A DNA stretch of 64,000 bases. Origin: Jeongeupia wiesaeckerbachi (GTDB lineage: Bacteria; Pseudomonadota; Gammaproteobacteria; Burkholderiales; Chitinibacteraceae). This document shows, piece after piece, positions 17,104-26,050 of this stretch. The notes beneath the pieces are model-generated. The model was not told the origin of the DNA. It saw only the letters and a list, made by a program, of their open reading frames with translations, and made no database searches. The position numbers and the translations under genes were made by a program. Numbering within the stretch: position 1 is the stretch's first letter; each line of letters starts with the position of its first letter. The stretch covers positions 2,356,001 to 2,420,000 of the forward strand of contig NZ_CP136946.1 in the NCBI RefSeq assembly GCF_050916355.1. Reading direction: 5' to 3'.

Positions 17104-18582
17104 ATGCAAACAGAACAACTTTCCCAGAGTGGCGCCAGCGTCGCCGAATCGTCGAGCCTGCTCGATACCATCATCGACCAGAGCCGGATCGCGACCAACG
17201 AGTTCGAGAAAGGCTACACGCGTGACCTGATCGGCGAACTGGTCGAGCAGGTGCTGGCCGGCACCGTGACGCTGTCGAAAGACCTCGCCGCGAGCATCGA
17301 CGCACGCATCGCCGAGATCGACGGCCTGCTGTCCGAGCAACTGAACGAGATCATGCACCACGAAAGCTTCCAGAAGCTCGAAGCGTCGTGGCGTGGTCTG
17401 AAGTACCTGACTTCCGAATCCGAAACCAGCACCCAGCTCAAGATCAAGGTGCTGAACGTCTCGAAGAAGGATCTGGTCAAGGACTTCAAGGCATCGCCCG
17501 AGTTCGACCAGAGCGCGCTGTTCAAGAAAATCTACGAAGAGGAATACGGCACCTTCGGTGGCGCGCCGTATGCCGGCCTCGTCGGTGACTACGAGTTCGG
17601 TCGCCATCCGGAAGACTTCTACCTGCTCGACGAGCTGTCGCACGTGTCGGCATCGGCGCATGCGCCGCTGATCACTGCCGCGAGCCCGGGCCTGTTCGGT
17701 CTGGAGAGCTTTGCCGATATCGGCAAGCCGCGCGATCTGGCCAAGATCTTCGACACCGTCGAGTACGCCAAGTGGAAGTCGTTCCGCGAGTCCGAAGACT
17801 CGCGTTACGTCGGCATGGTGTTGCCGCACGTGCTCGGTCGCATGCCTTACGGCCGTGACACCGTCCCGGTCGAGGATTTCGACTTCGAAGAAAACGTCGA
17901 CGGCACCGACCACAGCAAATACCTGTGGACCAATGCGGTGTACGGCTACGCCGCCCGTCTGACCGACGCATTTGCGCAGTTCGGCTGGCTGGCGGCAATT
18001 CGCGGTGTCGAAGGCGGTGGTCTGGTCGAAGGCCTGCCGGCGCATACCTTCAATACCGACGACGGTGAAGTGGCGCTGAAGTGCCCGACCGAAGTAGCGA
18101 TCACCGACCGGACCGAGAAGGTGCTGTCCGATCTGGGCTTCATCTCGCTGGTGCACTGCAAGAACACCGACTACGCGGCGTTCTTCAGCGGCCAATCGGT
18201 ACAGAAGGCCAAGACCTACAACACCGATTCGGCCAACGCCAACGCTCGGCTGTCGACGCAGCTGCCGTACATCTTCGCCGTGTCGCGGATTGCGCATTAC
18301 ATGAAGTCGATCATGCGCGACAAGATCGGCAGCTTTGCCACCCGTCAGAACGTGCAGGACTTCCTGAATACCTGGCTGGCGCAGTACGTGTTGCTCGACG
18401 ATTCCGCTTCGCAGGAAGCCAAGTCGAAGTATCCGCTGCGCGAAGCCCGCGTGGACGTGGTCGAGGTGCCGGGCAAGCCGGGCGTGTATCGCGCCGCCGC
18501 TTTCCTGCGCCCGCACTTCCAGCTCGACGAACTCACGATTTCGCTCCGGCTCGTAGCCGAGCTGCCCAAGGCTGCGCGCTGA
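17104..18582 (+). CDS. tssC: T6SS contractile sheath large subunit TssC
   Basis: A 492-residue sheath subunit of normal length. Signatures include HHESFQKLEASWRGLKYL, LIGDYEFG-like VGDYEFGRHPEDF, and the C-terminal helices after RIAHYMKSIMRDKIG. With TssB it builds the cytoplasmic sheath that contracts to fire the Hcp tube and is later recycled by ClpV. Confidence 0.98.
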   Translation: MQTEQLSQSGASVAESSSLLDTIIDQSRIATNEFEKGYTRDLIGELVEQVLAGTVTLSKDLAASIDARIAEIDGLLSEQLNEIMHHESFQKLEASWRGLKYLTSESETSTQLKIKVLNVSKKDLVKDFKASPEFDQSALFKKIYEEEYGTFGGAPYAGLVGDYEFGRHPEDFYLLDELSHVSASAHAPLITAASPGLFGLESFADIGKPRDLAKIFDTVEYAKWKSFRESEDSRYVGMVLPHVLGRMPYGRDTVPVEDFDFEENVDGTDHSKYLWTNAVYGYAARLTDAFAQFGWLAAIRGVEGGGLVEGLPAHTFNTDDGEVALKCPTEVAITDRTEKVLSDLGFISLVHCKNTDYAAFFSGQSVQKAKTYNTDSANANARLSTQLPYIFAVSRIAHYMKSIMRDKIGSFATRQNVQDFLNTWLAQYVLLDDSASQEAKSKYPLREARVDVVEVPGKPGVYRAAAFLRPHFQLDELTISLRLVAELPKAAR

Positions 18583-18628
18583 GCGAATCGCCGAGTAATA
18601 CACATCCATCTACTAGGAGAATTTTTCA

Positions 18629-19126
18629 ATGGCATTCGACGCCTTTCTGAAAATCGACGGCATCCCCGGCGAAAGCACCGACGACAAGCACAAGGAATGG
18701 ATCGAGATCCAGTCGTTTGCGCACAAGATCGAACAGCCGGCACAAGCCACGGCGAGCTCGGCCGGCGGTGCTACTGCCGAACGCGTCAACCATGGCGTGT
18801 ACGAAATCGAGCACTTCCTCGACAAGTCCAGCCCGAAGATCTACGAAGCGTGCTGCACCGGCAAGCACATCAAGGAAGTGACCATCGAGCTGTGCCGTGC
18901 TGGTGGCGACAAGGTCAAGTACATGGAAGTCAAGCTCGAACAGGTGCTGATTTCCAAGGTCGAGCCGACCGGTTCGGCCAACGACAACGGCTTCCCGCAG
19001 GAAAAGGTCAGCTTCAGCTACGGCAAGATCAAGTGGACCTACACCCAGCAGAAGCGTGAAGACGGTTCGGGCGGCGGCAACGTCAGCTCTGGCTGGGATC
19101 TGACTGCAAACAAGACGATCGCCTAA
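18629..19126 (+). CDS. hcp: T6SS inner tube protein Hcp (TssD)
   Basis: A 165-residue Hcp that stacks as hexamers to form the secreted tube. The start MAFDAFLKIDGIPGES and the C-terminal VSFSYGKIKWTYTQQK are diagnostic. A strong Shine-Dalgarno (AGGAGA) precedes the ATG and a good intrinsic terminator follows, consistent with high-level expression of this abundant component. Confidence 0.98.
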   Translation: MAFDAFLKIDGIPGESTDDKHKEWIEIQSFAHKIEQPAQATASSAGGATAERVNHGVYEIEHFLDKSSPKIYEACCTGKHIKEVTIELCRAGGDKVKYMEVKLEQVLISKVEPTGSANDNGFPQEKVSFSYGKIKWTYTQQKREDGSGGGNVSSGWDLTANKTIA

Positions 19127-19140
19127 TCAGCATCGCAACG

Positions 19141-19166
19141 GCCCGCCGCAAGGCGGGCCTGTTTTT
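19141..19166 (+). terminator. Intrinsic terminator after hcp
   Basis: GCCCGCC-GCAA-GGCGGGC forms a 7-bp GC stem with a tetraloop, followed by CTGTTTTT. It lies 15 nt after the hcp stop and would uncouple hcp from the downstream lipoprotein and tssF genes, at least partly. Confidence 0.8.
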
Positions 19167-19189
19167 CCCTGTTTTTTCCTGGAGGTTTT

Positions 19190-19654
19190 ATGTTTCGCCT
19201 GGCTGTACTGAGCGCCGCCATCTTGTTGTCCGCCTGCACGCAGAATCCACCCGCCAAAGAGGCTGTGGGGCCGTGGGGTAAATCGGCTGCGAACGCGGCT
19301 GCAGCCAATGCGACCGATGCCGCCAAGAACAAGGCTGTCGCCACGGCGAAGGATGCCGCTGTCAATGCGGCAGATCCATCCCTGCTGGTTTTCTCAATAC
19401 AGAGCGTCAAGCTGGATGATCAGGCGCAAGCGCAAGTCAAATTGCTGCTGCCGCAAGCCGTGACCGCCAAGACTGTCGTGATTACCGGCTACTGCAATCG
19501 CAAGGAAATCGGCAATGCCAAGGCTGCTGCGTTGGCGCGCGCGAACAACACCAAAAAAGAGCTGGTTAACCTCGGTGTTTCAGCCAACAAGATCAAGGTG
19601 AAGTTCGTGACCGAAGAAGCACGTCACGCAGCCAAAATCGATTTCCCGGCTTAA
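19190..19654 (+). CDS. T6SS-linked lipoprotein with weak OmpA-like C-terminus
   Basis: A 154-residue protein with signal peptide and lipobox LSAC (C16), an Ala/Lys-rich probable helix (about 30-62), and a C-terminal half (about 65-150). That half has the spacing of an OmpA-like peptidoglycan-binding fold: ITGYCNRKEIGNAKAAALAR, then LVNLGVSANKIKVKFVTEE. The classical OmpA ligand residues are only partly kept. It starts just after GGAGG. T6SS loci whose TssL lacks a wall-binding domain often carry a separate OmpA-like anchor (for example TagN), and this could be such a part. That role is inference. Confidence 0.68.
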   Translation: MFRLAVLSAAILLSACTQNPPAKEAVGPWGKSAANAAAANATDAAKNKAVATAKDAAVNAADPSLLVFSIQSVKLDDQAQAQVKLLLPQAVTAKTVVITGYCNRKEIGNAKAAALARANNTKKELVNLGVSANKIKVKFVTEEARHAAKIDFPA

Positions 19655-20460
19655 GTGATATCGGAACAGCTGTTTGCTGACTTCGCCAGCGCATTTAACT
19701 TTTGGCGAACAGCTGCTGCCGCAGACGCCCTGTCCAAACCGTACCGCTTCGAACTCGACAGTCTGTTATCCGATGCCGAGCTGGGGCTCAAATCGCAGCT
19801 GGGCCTGACCGTACTACCGCAAGGCGGCAGGTTTGGGTAGCCCGGAGGCGTAGTACTTTGCGGGTGATATGTTGACTTCGCAAATGGTGTCGCATCCGGA
19901 GCCCTATGCGATTGGTTGGAGCATGATGCAGTGCGCCGGTTAGCAAGGGCATGGGCGTGCGCCACAGGAATAAGCGATGCACATGCAAGGCGAAGATAAA
20001 TACGGCAAAACGGTCAGTTTTTGTGCAGATGGTTACCAAGCTTGGAAACCAACCTTGGCCCGGATTGCTGACCGATGGCTTCAAAACACCGCCTGCCAAC
20101 GATCCATTCAATTCTCTGGCGCTTTCCCGAGGATGAGGAACGCAGCAAACGCTATGAAGCCACCTGGAGCATCTTCTGTGACTACGCCTGCGCGCTCCCC
20201 ACGGTGCCCGAACTCGACGGTATCGCACCGGAAAAGCCGTCTGAAAATCCGGCCAATCGTTTGGATCAGTCCAAAGGCCTTGATCCTGTTAGGGGGCGAC
20301 CTTTGCATAGAGGCCGTTAACAGGCATCTCGCCATTCTGCTTCAAGCCATTTTGCTTACGGAAGCATCGGTGCGCTTGACTAAAAAATACAATCAAACCC
20401 ACAGCGGAGCGCCAAGAATGATATGGCTCCCCACTGTGGGTTGAGCGATTAAACGAACTC
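19655..20460. other. 806-nt gap inside the T6SS operon; no confident gene
   Basis: No frame reads as a recognisable protein. A 155-codon frame at 19977-20444 has an AGGA before its ATG but drifts into Ser/Pro/Arg-rich nonsense-like sequence. A second frame at 20075-20320 is more protein-like (FPEDEERSKRYEATW) but short and lacks a clear ribosome site. A frame change between the two would fit a decayed gene. The gap also holds one copy of GCCGTCTGAA (20236-20245), the Neisseria DNA-uptake core, and ends in a long hairpin before tssF. It may be the remnant of a lost effector, immunity or inserted gene, but no family can be named. Confidence 0.5.
20398..20440 (+). other. Long hairpin just upstream of tssF
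   Basis: Outer arms CCCACAG (20398-20404) and CTGTGGG (20434-20440) enclose GGAGC/GCTCC, so a two-step stem forms, followed by TTGAGCGATTAAA. It ends 20 nt before the tssF ATG, which has no good Shine-Dalgarno. It could be a weak terminator, an attenuator, or an RNA-processing or stability element. Confidence 0.5.
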
Positions 20461-22320
20461 ATGCTCGAATCCCTGCTTCCCTATTACGAACGCGAACTCG
20501 GTTATCTGCGCGAGCTGTCGGGTGAATTCGCCCAGCGTTATCCGAAAATTGCCGGCCGGCTGCAGCTGGAGGGCGATCAGTGCGAGGACCCGCATACCGA
20601 GCGCCTGGTCGAGTCGTTCGCGTTTCTCGCTGCGCGCATTCACCGCAAGCTCGATGACGAATACCCGGAAATCGCTTCCAGTTTTCTCGACGTGCTGTAT
20701 CCGCATTATCTGCGGCCGATTCCGGCGACGACGATCGTGCAGTTCGAGTGCGATCCACAGCGGCCCGAGATCGCCAAGCGCTATACGGTGGCCCGGCAGC
20801 AGCCGGTGCATGCGCCGGCGATCGGCGGGGTGGTGTGTAAATTCCGCAGCTGTTACCCGGTCGATCTGTACCCGCTGTCGCTGACCAATGCGCGGCTGGA
20901 GCTGACCAGCAGCTCGGCGCACCTGCGCCGCATGGCGCCCGATGCGGCGGCAGTGCTGACGCTGGAGCTGCAGACGCACGGTGATCTGGATATCTCGGCG
21001 ATCGATCTGCAGTCGCTGCGTTTTTTCCTCGATGGCGAGCCGGCGCTGATGCATCTGCTGTACGAGCTGCTGTTGTCCAAAACCCAGCGCGTCCGCGTGG
21101 GGGACGGCAGCGATGATCCGGCGCGGACGCGCGAGCTGCCGGCGACGAGCATCCTGCCGGTGGGCTTTGGCCGCGATGAAGGCGTGCTCGAGTACGACGC
21201 GCGTTCGTTTGTCGGCTACCGGCTGCTCACCGAGTATTTCAGTTTTCCGGACAAGTTCCTGTTTGTCGATTTCACCCGCCTGGGCGAAGTGGCGCCACGG
21301 CTGGTCGGCGGCAAGCTGGTGATCCAGTGCCTGATCGGCCAGTACCCGGACACCGAACGCCATGCGCGTTTGTTGAATCATCTGGCGCCGGTGCATTTCA
21401 AGCTCGGCTGCACGCCGCTGGTCAATCTGTTCACGCAACCGGGCGAGCCGATTCGCGTGACGCATCAGAAGGCGTCCTACCCGGTGCTGGCCGACAGCCG
21501 CAAGCAGCTGGCCTACGAGGTGATCCAGATTTCGCGCGTGGTGCGGGTCGAAAAGACCGGCGCCAGCGAGACCAGTGACGAAGTGTTGCCTTTCTATGCG
21601 ATCCGCCACGGCGGCGAGAAGGGCGGGCCGCGCTTTTACTGGCATGCCAGCCGCGAGGCCTCGCCGCGTCAGGGCGACAAGGGCAGCGATCTGGAACTGC
21701 ATCTGGTCGATCTCGATTTCAACGCGGTGCGGCCGGCTGCCGAGGTGCTGAGCCTCGAGCTGCTGTGCAGCAACCGCGATCTGCCCGAGCAGATTCCGTT
21801 CGGCGGCAGCCAGTCCGGCACGCATACCGATTTCACGTTGCCCGGCCATTCGGTGGTCAAGCGCGTCAAGCTCTTGCGTAAGCCGACGCAGAGCCTGCGC
21901 GCGCCGCTGAAACGCGGGCTGCAGTGGCGGCTGATTTCGCATCTGTCGCTCAATTACCTGTCGATCATCGACGGTGGCAAGAGCACGCTGCAGGAGATGC
22001 TGGCGCTGTACAACCTGACCGATTCGCCGGTAACCAACCGGCAGATCCAGGGGCTGAGCGCGATCAGTAGCCAGGCCGCGGTGACGCGGGTCGCCGGGCG
22101 CGATTTCTCGGGCTTCGTCCGCGGTACCGAGGTGACGCTGACGCTGGACGAGGACTATTACGTTGGCGGCGGTGTTTATCTGTTCGCCAGCGTGCTCGAA
22201 CGCTTTTTCGCGCTGTACTGCGCGCCGAACAGTTTCAGCCGACTGCGCGTGCGCACGGTGCAACAGAATGAGGAGGTGGCGGCATGGCCGGCACGCGCGG
22301 GCGAAGCCATCGTGATCTGA
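20461..22320 (+). CDS. tssF: T6SS baseplate protein TssF
   Basis: A 619-residue TssF of normal length. The start LLPYYERELGYLRELSGEFA and the following DPHTERLVESFAFL are classic. TssF and TssG make the body of the baseplate wedge. The gene overlaps tssG by 37 nt, so the two are made together. It stands 806 nt from the preceding lipoprotein, unusual spacing inside a T6SS operon. Confidence 0.97.
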   Translation: MLESLLPYYERELGYLRELSGEFAQRYPKIAGRLQLEGDQCEDPHTERLVESFAFLAARIHRKLDDEYPEIASSFLDVLYPHYLRPIPATTIVQFECDPQRPEIAKRYTVARQQPVHAPAIGGVVCKFRSCYPVDLYPLSLTNARLELTSSSAHLRRMAPDAAAVLTLELQTHGDLDISAIDLQSLRFFLDGEPALMHLLYELLLSKTQRVRVGDGSDDPARTRELPATSILPVGFGRDEGVLEYDARSFVGYRLLTEYFSFPDKFLFVDFTRLGEVAPRLVGGKLVIQCLIGQYPDTERHARLLNHLAPVHFKLGCTPLVNLFTQPGEPIRVTHQKASYPVLADSRKQLAYEVIQISRVVRVEKTGASETSDEVLPFYAIRHGGEKGGPRFYWHASREASPRQGDKGSDLELHLVDLDFNAVRPAAEVLSLELLCSNRDLPEQIPFGGSQSGTHTDFTLPGHSVVKRVKLLRKPTQSLRAPLKRGLQWRLISHLSLNYLSIIDGGKSTLQEMLALYNLTDSPVTNRQIQGLSAISSQAAVTRVAGRDFSGFVRGTEVTLTLDEDYYVGGGVYLFASVLERFFALYCAPNSFSRLRVRTVQQNEEVAAWPARAGEAIVI

Positions 22321-23315
22321 GCGGCGAAATCGCCGCCGACGCGACCCAATACGGCTTTTTTCAGGCGGTGCGGCTCTTGTCGTTGGCCGCACACAAGCAG
22401 GGCAAACGGCGTGGGCCGCTGCCGGACAAGTTGCGCTTTCGCACGCTGGCGACGCTGTCGTTTCCGCCCAGCGAGCTGACGCGCTACCAGCCGGCGAACG
22501 ACGATGCCGAAGCCGGGACGCCGGACGAACTCGGCGTCGCCTTCATGGGCCTGACCGGGCCGTCGGGCGTGCTGCCGACCAGCTATACCGAGCTGCTGAT
22601 CGAGCGCCGCCAGCACTATCGCGATACGGCCTTGCATGGCTTTTTCGACCTGTTCAGTCATCGGGCGGTCTCGCTGTTCTACGGTGCGTGGCGCAAGTAC
22701 CGCTTCTGGCTCGCGGCCGAAGCGGGCGAAACCGAAGGCTTCTCGCGCAACCTGCTCGATCTGGCCGGCTTGGGACTGTCACGACTGCGCGACCGGCTCG
22801 GTGGCGAGAACGGCCTAGATGAAACGCTGTTCATTTACTACGCCGGCCTGCTGAGCCAGAAGCCGCTGTCGAGCCAGGCGCTGGTGACCTTGATCGAAGG
22901 CTTCTTCGACGTGCGCGCCGAACTGGGCCAGTTTGCCGGCCAGTGGATTGCCGTACCGCGTGACGAGCAGACCCAGCTCGGCCAGATCGGCTGCGAGCTT
23001 GGCTTGTCGGCGTTCGCCGGCAGCCGGATCTGGGACCGGCAGACCAAGGTTGAGCTCAAGCTCGGACCACTACGGCGGGGGCGTTTCGATGCCTTGTTGC
23101 CCGGTGGCGCCGGCGCCGATGCCTTGCAGCAACTGCTGCAGTTCGCGCTCGGCCATGGGCTGGCGTGCGATGTGCGGCTGGTACTCGACAAACGCGATAC
23201 GCCCAAGCCGGTGCTCGATGAGGCATCGCCACTGCGGCTGGGTGGCAACACCTGGCTGGTCGCCAGCATGCCCCGATCCGACCCCGACGAAATGAGCTAT
23301 ACCCTGCTGCACTGA
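22284..23315 (+). CDS. tssG: T6SS baseplate protein TssG
   Basis: A 343-residue TssG (VasB/ImpH family). FFQAVRLLSLAAH at the N-terminus and the core GLTGPSGVLPTSYTELL followed by FFDLFSHRAVSLFYGAWRKY are diagnostic. It forms the wedge with TssF, TssE and TssK. The ATG lies inside the end of tssF. The next gene, clpV, starts 38 nt after its stop. Confidence 0.96.
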   Translation: MAGTRGRSHRDLSGEIAADATQYGFFQAVRLLSLAAHKQGKRRGPLPDKLRFRTLATLSFPPSELTRYQPANDDAEAGTPDELGVAFMGLTGPSGVLPTSYTELLIERRQHYRDTALHGFFDLFSHRAVSLFYGAWRKYRFWLAAEAGETEGFSRNLLDLAGLGLSRLRDRLGGENGLDETLFIYYAGLLSQKPLSSQALVTLIEGFFDVRAELGQFAGQWIAVPRDEQTQLGQIGCELGLSAFAGSRIWDRQTKVELKLGPLRRGRFDALLPGGAGADALQQLLQFALGHGLACDVRLVLDKRDTPKPVLDEASPLRLGGNTWLVASMPRSDPDEMSYTLLH

Positions 23316-23353
23316 CCGTTCCCACCAAAACGATAACTACCCGAGAAACCACC

Positions 23354-25987
23354 ATGTCCACGCCCCTGAAAGCCCTGGTTGCCAAGCTGACGCCGACGGC
23401 GCGCGCAGCGGTCGAAGATGCCGCCAACCGTGCGGTGACGCGTACGCATTTCGAGATCGAGATCGAGCACGTCTTGCTGTCGCTGATCGACCAGACCGAC
23501 AACGCCTTTACCGCCGCGCTGCGCGCCGGCGGCGTGCCGCTGACGCAGTTCGAGCGTGAACTCGACGGCACGCTGGAGCAGTTCAAGCGTGGCAATACCC
23601 GCAATCCGGTGCTGTCGAACTGGATGCCGAAGTGGCTGGAAAAAGCCTGGCTGATCGCCGGCGCCGAGCATGGCGAGTCGGACATCTCCAGCCTCGACCT
23701 GCTGCTGGCCTTGCTCGATGACGAAAGCTTGCGCGCCTCGATCAATGGCACGGCCGCGCCGCTGGCCAAGCTCGACCGCCAGGCTTTGCGCCAGGGTTAT
23801 GCGGTACTGCGTCGTCATGGCGATGAAGCAGGCAACGCCGTCAGCGAATCGGTCCCCGAAGCGAGTGATCCGATCGTCGTGCCGGCTGCCGGCAAGCGTG
23901 GTTCGCCCGGTTTGGATAAATACACGATCGACCTGACCGCGCAGGCGCGCGCCGGCAAGATCGACCCGGTACTCGGCCGCGATGCCGAAATCCGCCTGAT
24001 GACCGATATCCTGATGCGGCGCCGGCAGAACAATCCGATCCTGACCGGTGAGCCCGGCGTCGGCAAGACGGCGGTCGTCGAAGGTCTGGCGCTGAAGATC
24101 GTTCGTGGCGAGGTGCCGCCAGCGCTCTCGGGCGTCACGGTGCGAACGCTCGACCTCGGCTTGTTGCAGGCAGGTGCCAGCGTCAAGGGCGAGTTCGAGA
24201 ACCGCTTGCGTCAGGTGATCGACGAGGTCAAGGCCAGCCCGGTGCCGATCATCCTGTTCATCGACGAAGCGCACACGATGATCGGTGCCGGTGGCGCCGC
24301 CGGCCAGAACGATGCCGCCAATCTGCTCAAGCCTGCCCTGGCGCGCGGCGAACTGCGCACGATCGCCGCGACGACGTGGGCCGAGTACAAAAAGTATTTC
24401 GAGAAAGACGCGGCGCTGGCGCGGCGTTTTCAGGTCGTCAAGGTCGACGAGCCGGCGCCGGAAATCGCCGTGCAGATGGTCCGCGGTGTGGCCGAGGCCA
24501 TGGCCAGCCACCACAAGGTCGATATCCTCAACGAGGCCGTAGCGTCGGCGGTGATGCTGTCGAGCCGTTACATCGTCGGCCGGCAACTGCCCGACAAGGC
24601 GATCAGCGTGCTCGATACCGCCTGCGCACGCGTCGCGCTGTCGCGCGCCGGCCGGCCGGGGCCGGTCGAGGACGTCGAGGCCTTGATCGCCAACGTCGAC
24701 CGCGAGCTGGTCGCGCTTGAGCGCGAGGAAGGGCACGCCGAACGGATCGCCGAGCTGAAAGCCCAGGGCGAAGGGCTGAGCACGGATCTCGCGACGCTGC
24801 AGGAAAAATGGCAGGCGCAGCAGCAGCTTGTCGCCGAAATCGACGCGCTGAAGGCCGAGGCCGCCAACGCCAAACCGGTCAAGGGCAAGAAGGTCAGCCC
24901 CTTGCAGGCCAAACGCAACGCGCTGCGGGAGTTGCACAAGACGCTGCCGCTGGCATTCGAATGCGTCGACGAAAACGTGATCGCCGACGTGATCAGCGGC
25001 TGGACCGGCATTCCGTTGGGGCGCATGGTCAGCAATGAGCTTGAACAGGTGCAGAAGCTGGCCAAGCTGCTGGGCGAACGCGTCATTGGCCAGGACCACG
25101 CGCTTGAGCAGATCGCCGAACGTGTGCAGATCGCCAAGGCCAATCTCGACGACCCGAGCAAGCCCAAGGGCGTGTTCATGCTGGTTGGTCCGTCCGGCGT
25201 CGGCAAGACCGAGACCGCGCTGGCGCTGGCCGAGTCGCTGTACGGCGGCGAGCGCAACCTGATCACCATCAATATGTCCGAATACCAGGAAGCGCACAGC
25301 GTGTCCGGCTTGAAGGGATCGCCACCGGGCTATGTCGGCTACGGCGAGGGCGGGGTGCTGACCGAGGCAGTGCGGCGCAAACCGTATTCGGTGGTGCTGC
25401 TCGACGAAGTCGAGAAAGCGCACCCGGACGTGCTCGAGCTGTTTTTCCAGGTCTTCGACAAGGGCCTGCTCGAGGACAGCGAAGGTCGCGAGGTCGACTT
25501 CAAGAACACCATCATTCTGCTGACGTCGAACGCCGGCACCGATCTGGTGATGCGCGCGGTCGAAGGCGGCGTCACCATCGGCGACGAGAACCGGGACCCG
25601 AGTGCCGACGATCTGATCGAAGTGCTGCGTCCGACCTTGCAGAAAGTGTTCAAGCCGGCCTTCCTCGGCCGCCTGACTATCGTGCCGTACTTTCCGGTCA
25701 GCGACGAAGTGCTGCAGAAGATCGTCGCGCTCAAGCTCGACAAGATCCGCCGCCGGATCGAAGCCAACCACAACGCCAAGGTCGAGTTCCCGGCCGAGCT
25801 GGTCGAACTGATCACCTCGCGCTGCTTTGATGTCGACAGCGGAGCCCGCGATGCCGATGCGATCCTGACCCGGACGGTGTTGGCGAAGATCTCCAACGAG
25901 TTGCTGAGCCGTCTGGCGGCAGCCAAGCCGGTGAAGAAGATCGCCGTCAGCGTGAAGGGTGACGAGATCAAGGTGAAGTTGAGCTGA
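23354..25987 (+). CDS. clpV: T6SS sheath-disassembly ATPase ClpV (TssH)
   Basis: An 877-residue AAA+ unfoldase of the ClpB/ClpV type. It has an N-domain that binds TssC (about 1-150), first Walker A GEPGVGKT (232-239), a middle coiled coil (about 410-530), second Walker A GPSGVGKT (612-619), and a C-terminal small domain. It pulls apart contracted TssBC sheaths so subunits can be reused. The N-domain start MSTPLKALVAKLTPTARAAV distinguishes it from housekeeping ClpB. It is last in the plus-strand T6SS operon and is followed by a 19-bp hairpin. Confidence 0.96.
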   Translation: MSTPLKALVAKLTPTARAAVEDAANRAVTRTHFEIEIEHVLLSLIDQTDNAFTAALRAGGVPLTQFERELDGTLEQFKRGNTRNPVLSNWMPKWLEKAWLIAGAEHGESDISSLDLLLALLDDESLRASINGTAAPLAKLDRQALRQGYAVLRRHGDEAGNAVSESVPEASDPIVVPAAGKRGSPGLDKYTIDLTAQARAGKIDPVLGRDAEIRLMTDILMRRRQNNPILTGEPGVGKTAVVEGLALKIVRGEVPPALSGVTVRTLDLGLLQAGASVKGEFENRLRQVIDEVKASPVPIILFIDEAHTMIGAGGAAGQNDAANLLKPALARGELRTIAATTWAEYKKYFEKDAALARRFQVVKVDEPAPEIAVQMVRGVAEAMASHHKVDILNEAVASAVMLSSRYIVGRQLPDKAISVLDTACARVALSRAGRPGPVEDVEALIANVDRELVALEREEGHAERIAELKAQGEGLSTDLATLQEKWQAQQQLVAEIDALKAEAANAKPVKGKKVSPLQAKRNALRELHKTLPLAFECVDENVIADVISGWTGIPLGRMVSNELEQVQKLAKLLGERVIGQDHALEQIAERVQIAKANLDDPSKPKGVFMLVGPSGVGKTETALALAESLYGGERNLITINMSEYQEAHSVSGLKGSPPGYVGYGEGGVLTEAVRRKPYSVVLLDEVEKAHPDVLELFFQVFDKGLLEDSEGREVDFKNTIILLTSNAGTDLVMRAVEGGVTIGDENRDPSADDLIEVLRPTLQKVFKPAFLGRLTIVPYFPVSDEVLQKIVALKLDKIRRRIEANHNAKVEFPAELVELITSRCFDVDSGARDADAILTRTVLAKISNELLSRLAAAKPVKKIAVSVKGDEIKVKLS

Positions 25988-25998
25988 GGCTGCTTCCT

Positions 25999-26040
25999 CA
26001 CCAACAACAAACGGCCCATTCGGGCCGTTTGTTGTTGGTG
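25999..26040. terminator. Bidirectional terminator hairpin between clpV and tssA
   Basis: The arms 25999-26017 and 26022-26040 are perfectly complementary over 19 bp with an ATTC loop; the GC part is ACGGCCC/GGGCCGT and the outer part reads TTTGTTGTTGG. It lies between convergent stops, 11 nt after clpV and 10 nt before the tssA stop, so it can serve both operons. Confidence 0.85.
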
Positions 26041-26050
26041 CCGCGCTTGT

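Noticed and set aside
17711..17730. GCCGATA sequence as a FliA promoter
   Set aside because: Inside tssC coding sequence and no -35 partner at the right distance.
19655..19840. 61-codon frame directly after the lipoprotein gene (GTG start)
   Set aside because: No ribosome site, no family resemblance, and short; more likely part of the non-coding gap.
19788..20228. 146-codon minus-strand frame in the T6SS gap
   Set aside because: Arg/His/Pro-rich composition typical of an antisense frame; no motif and no ribosome site.
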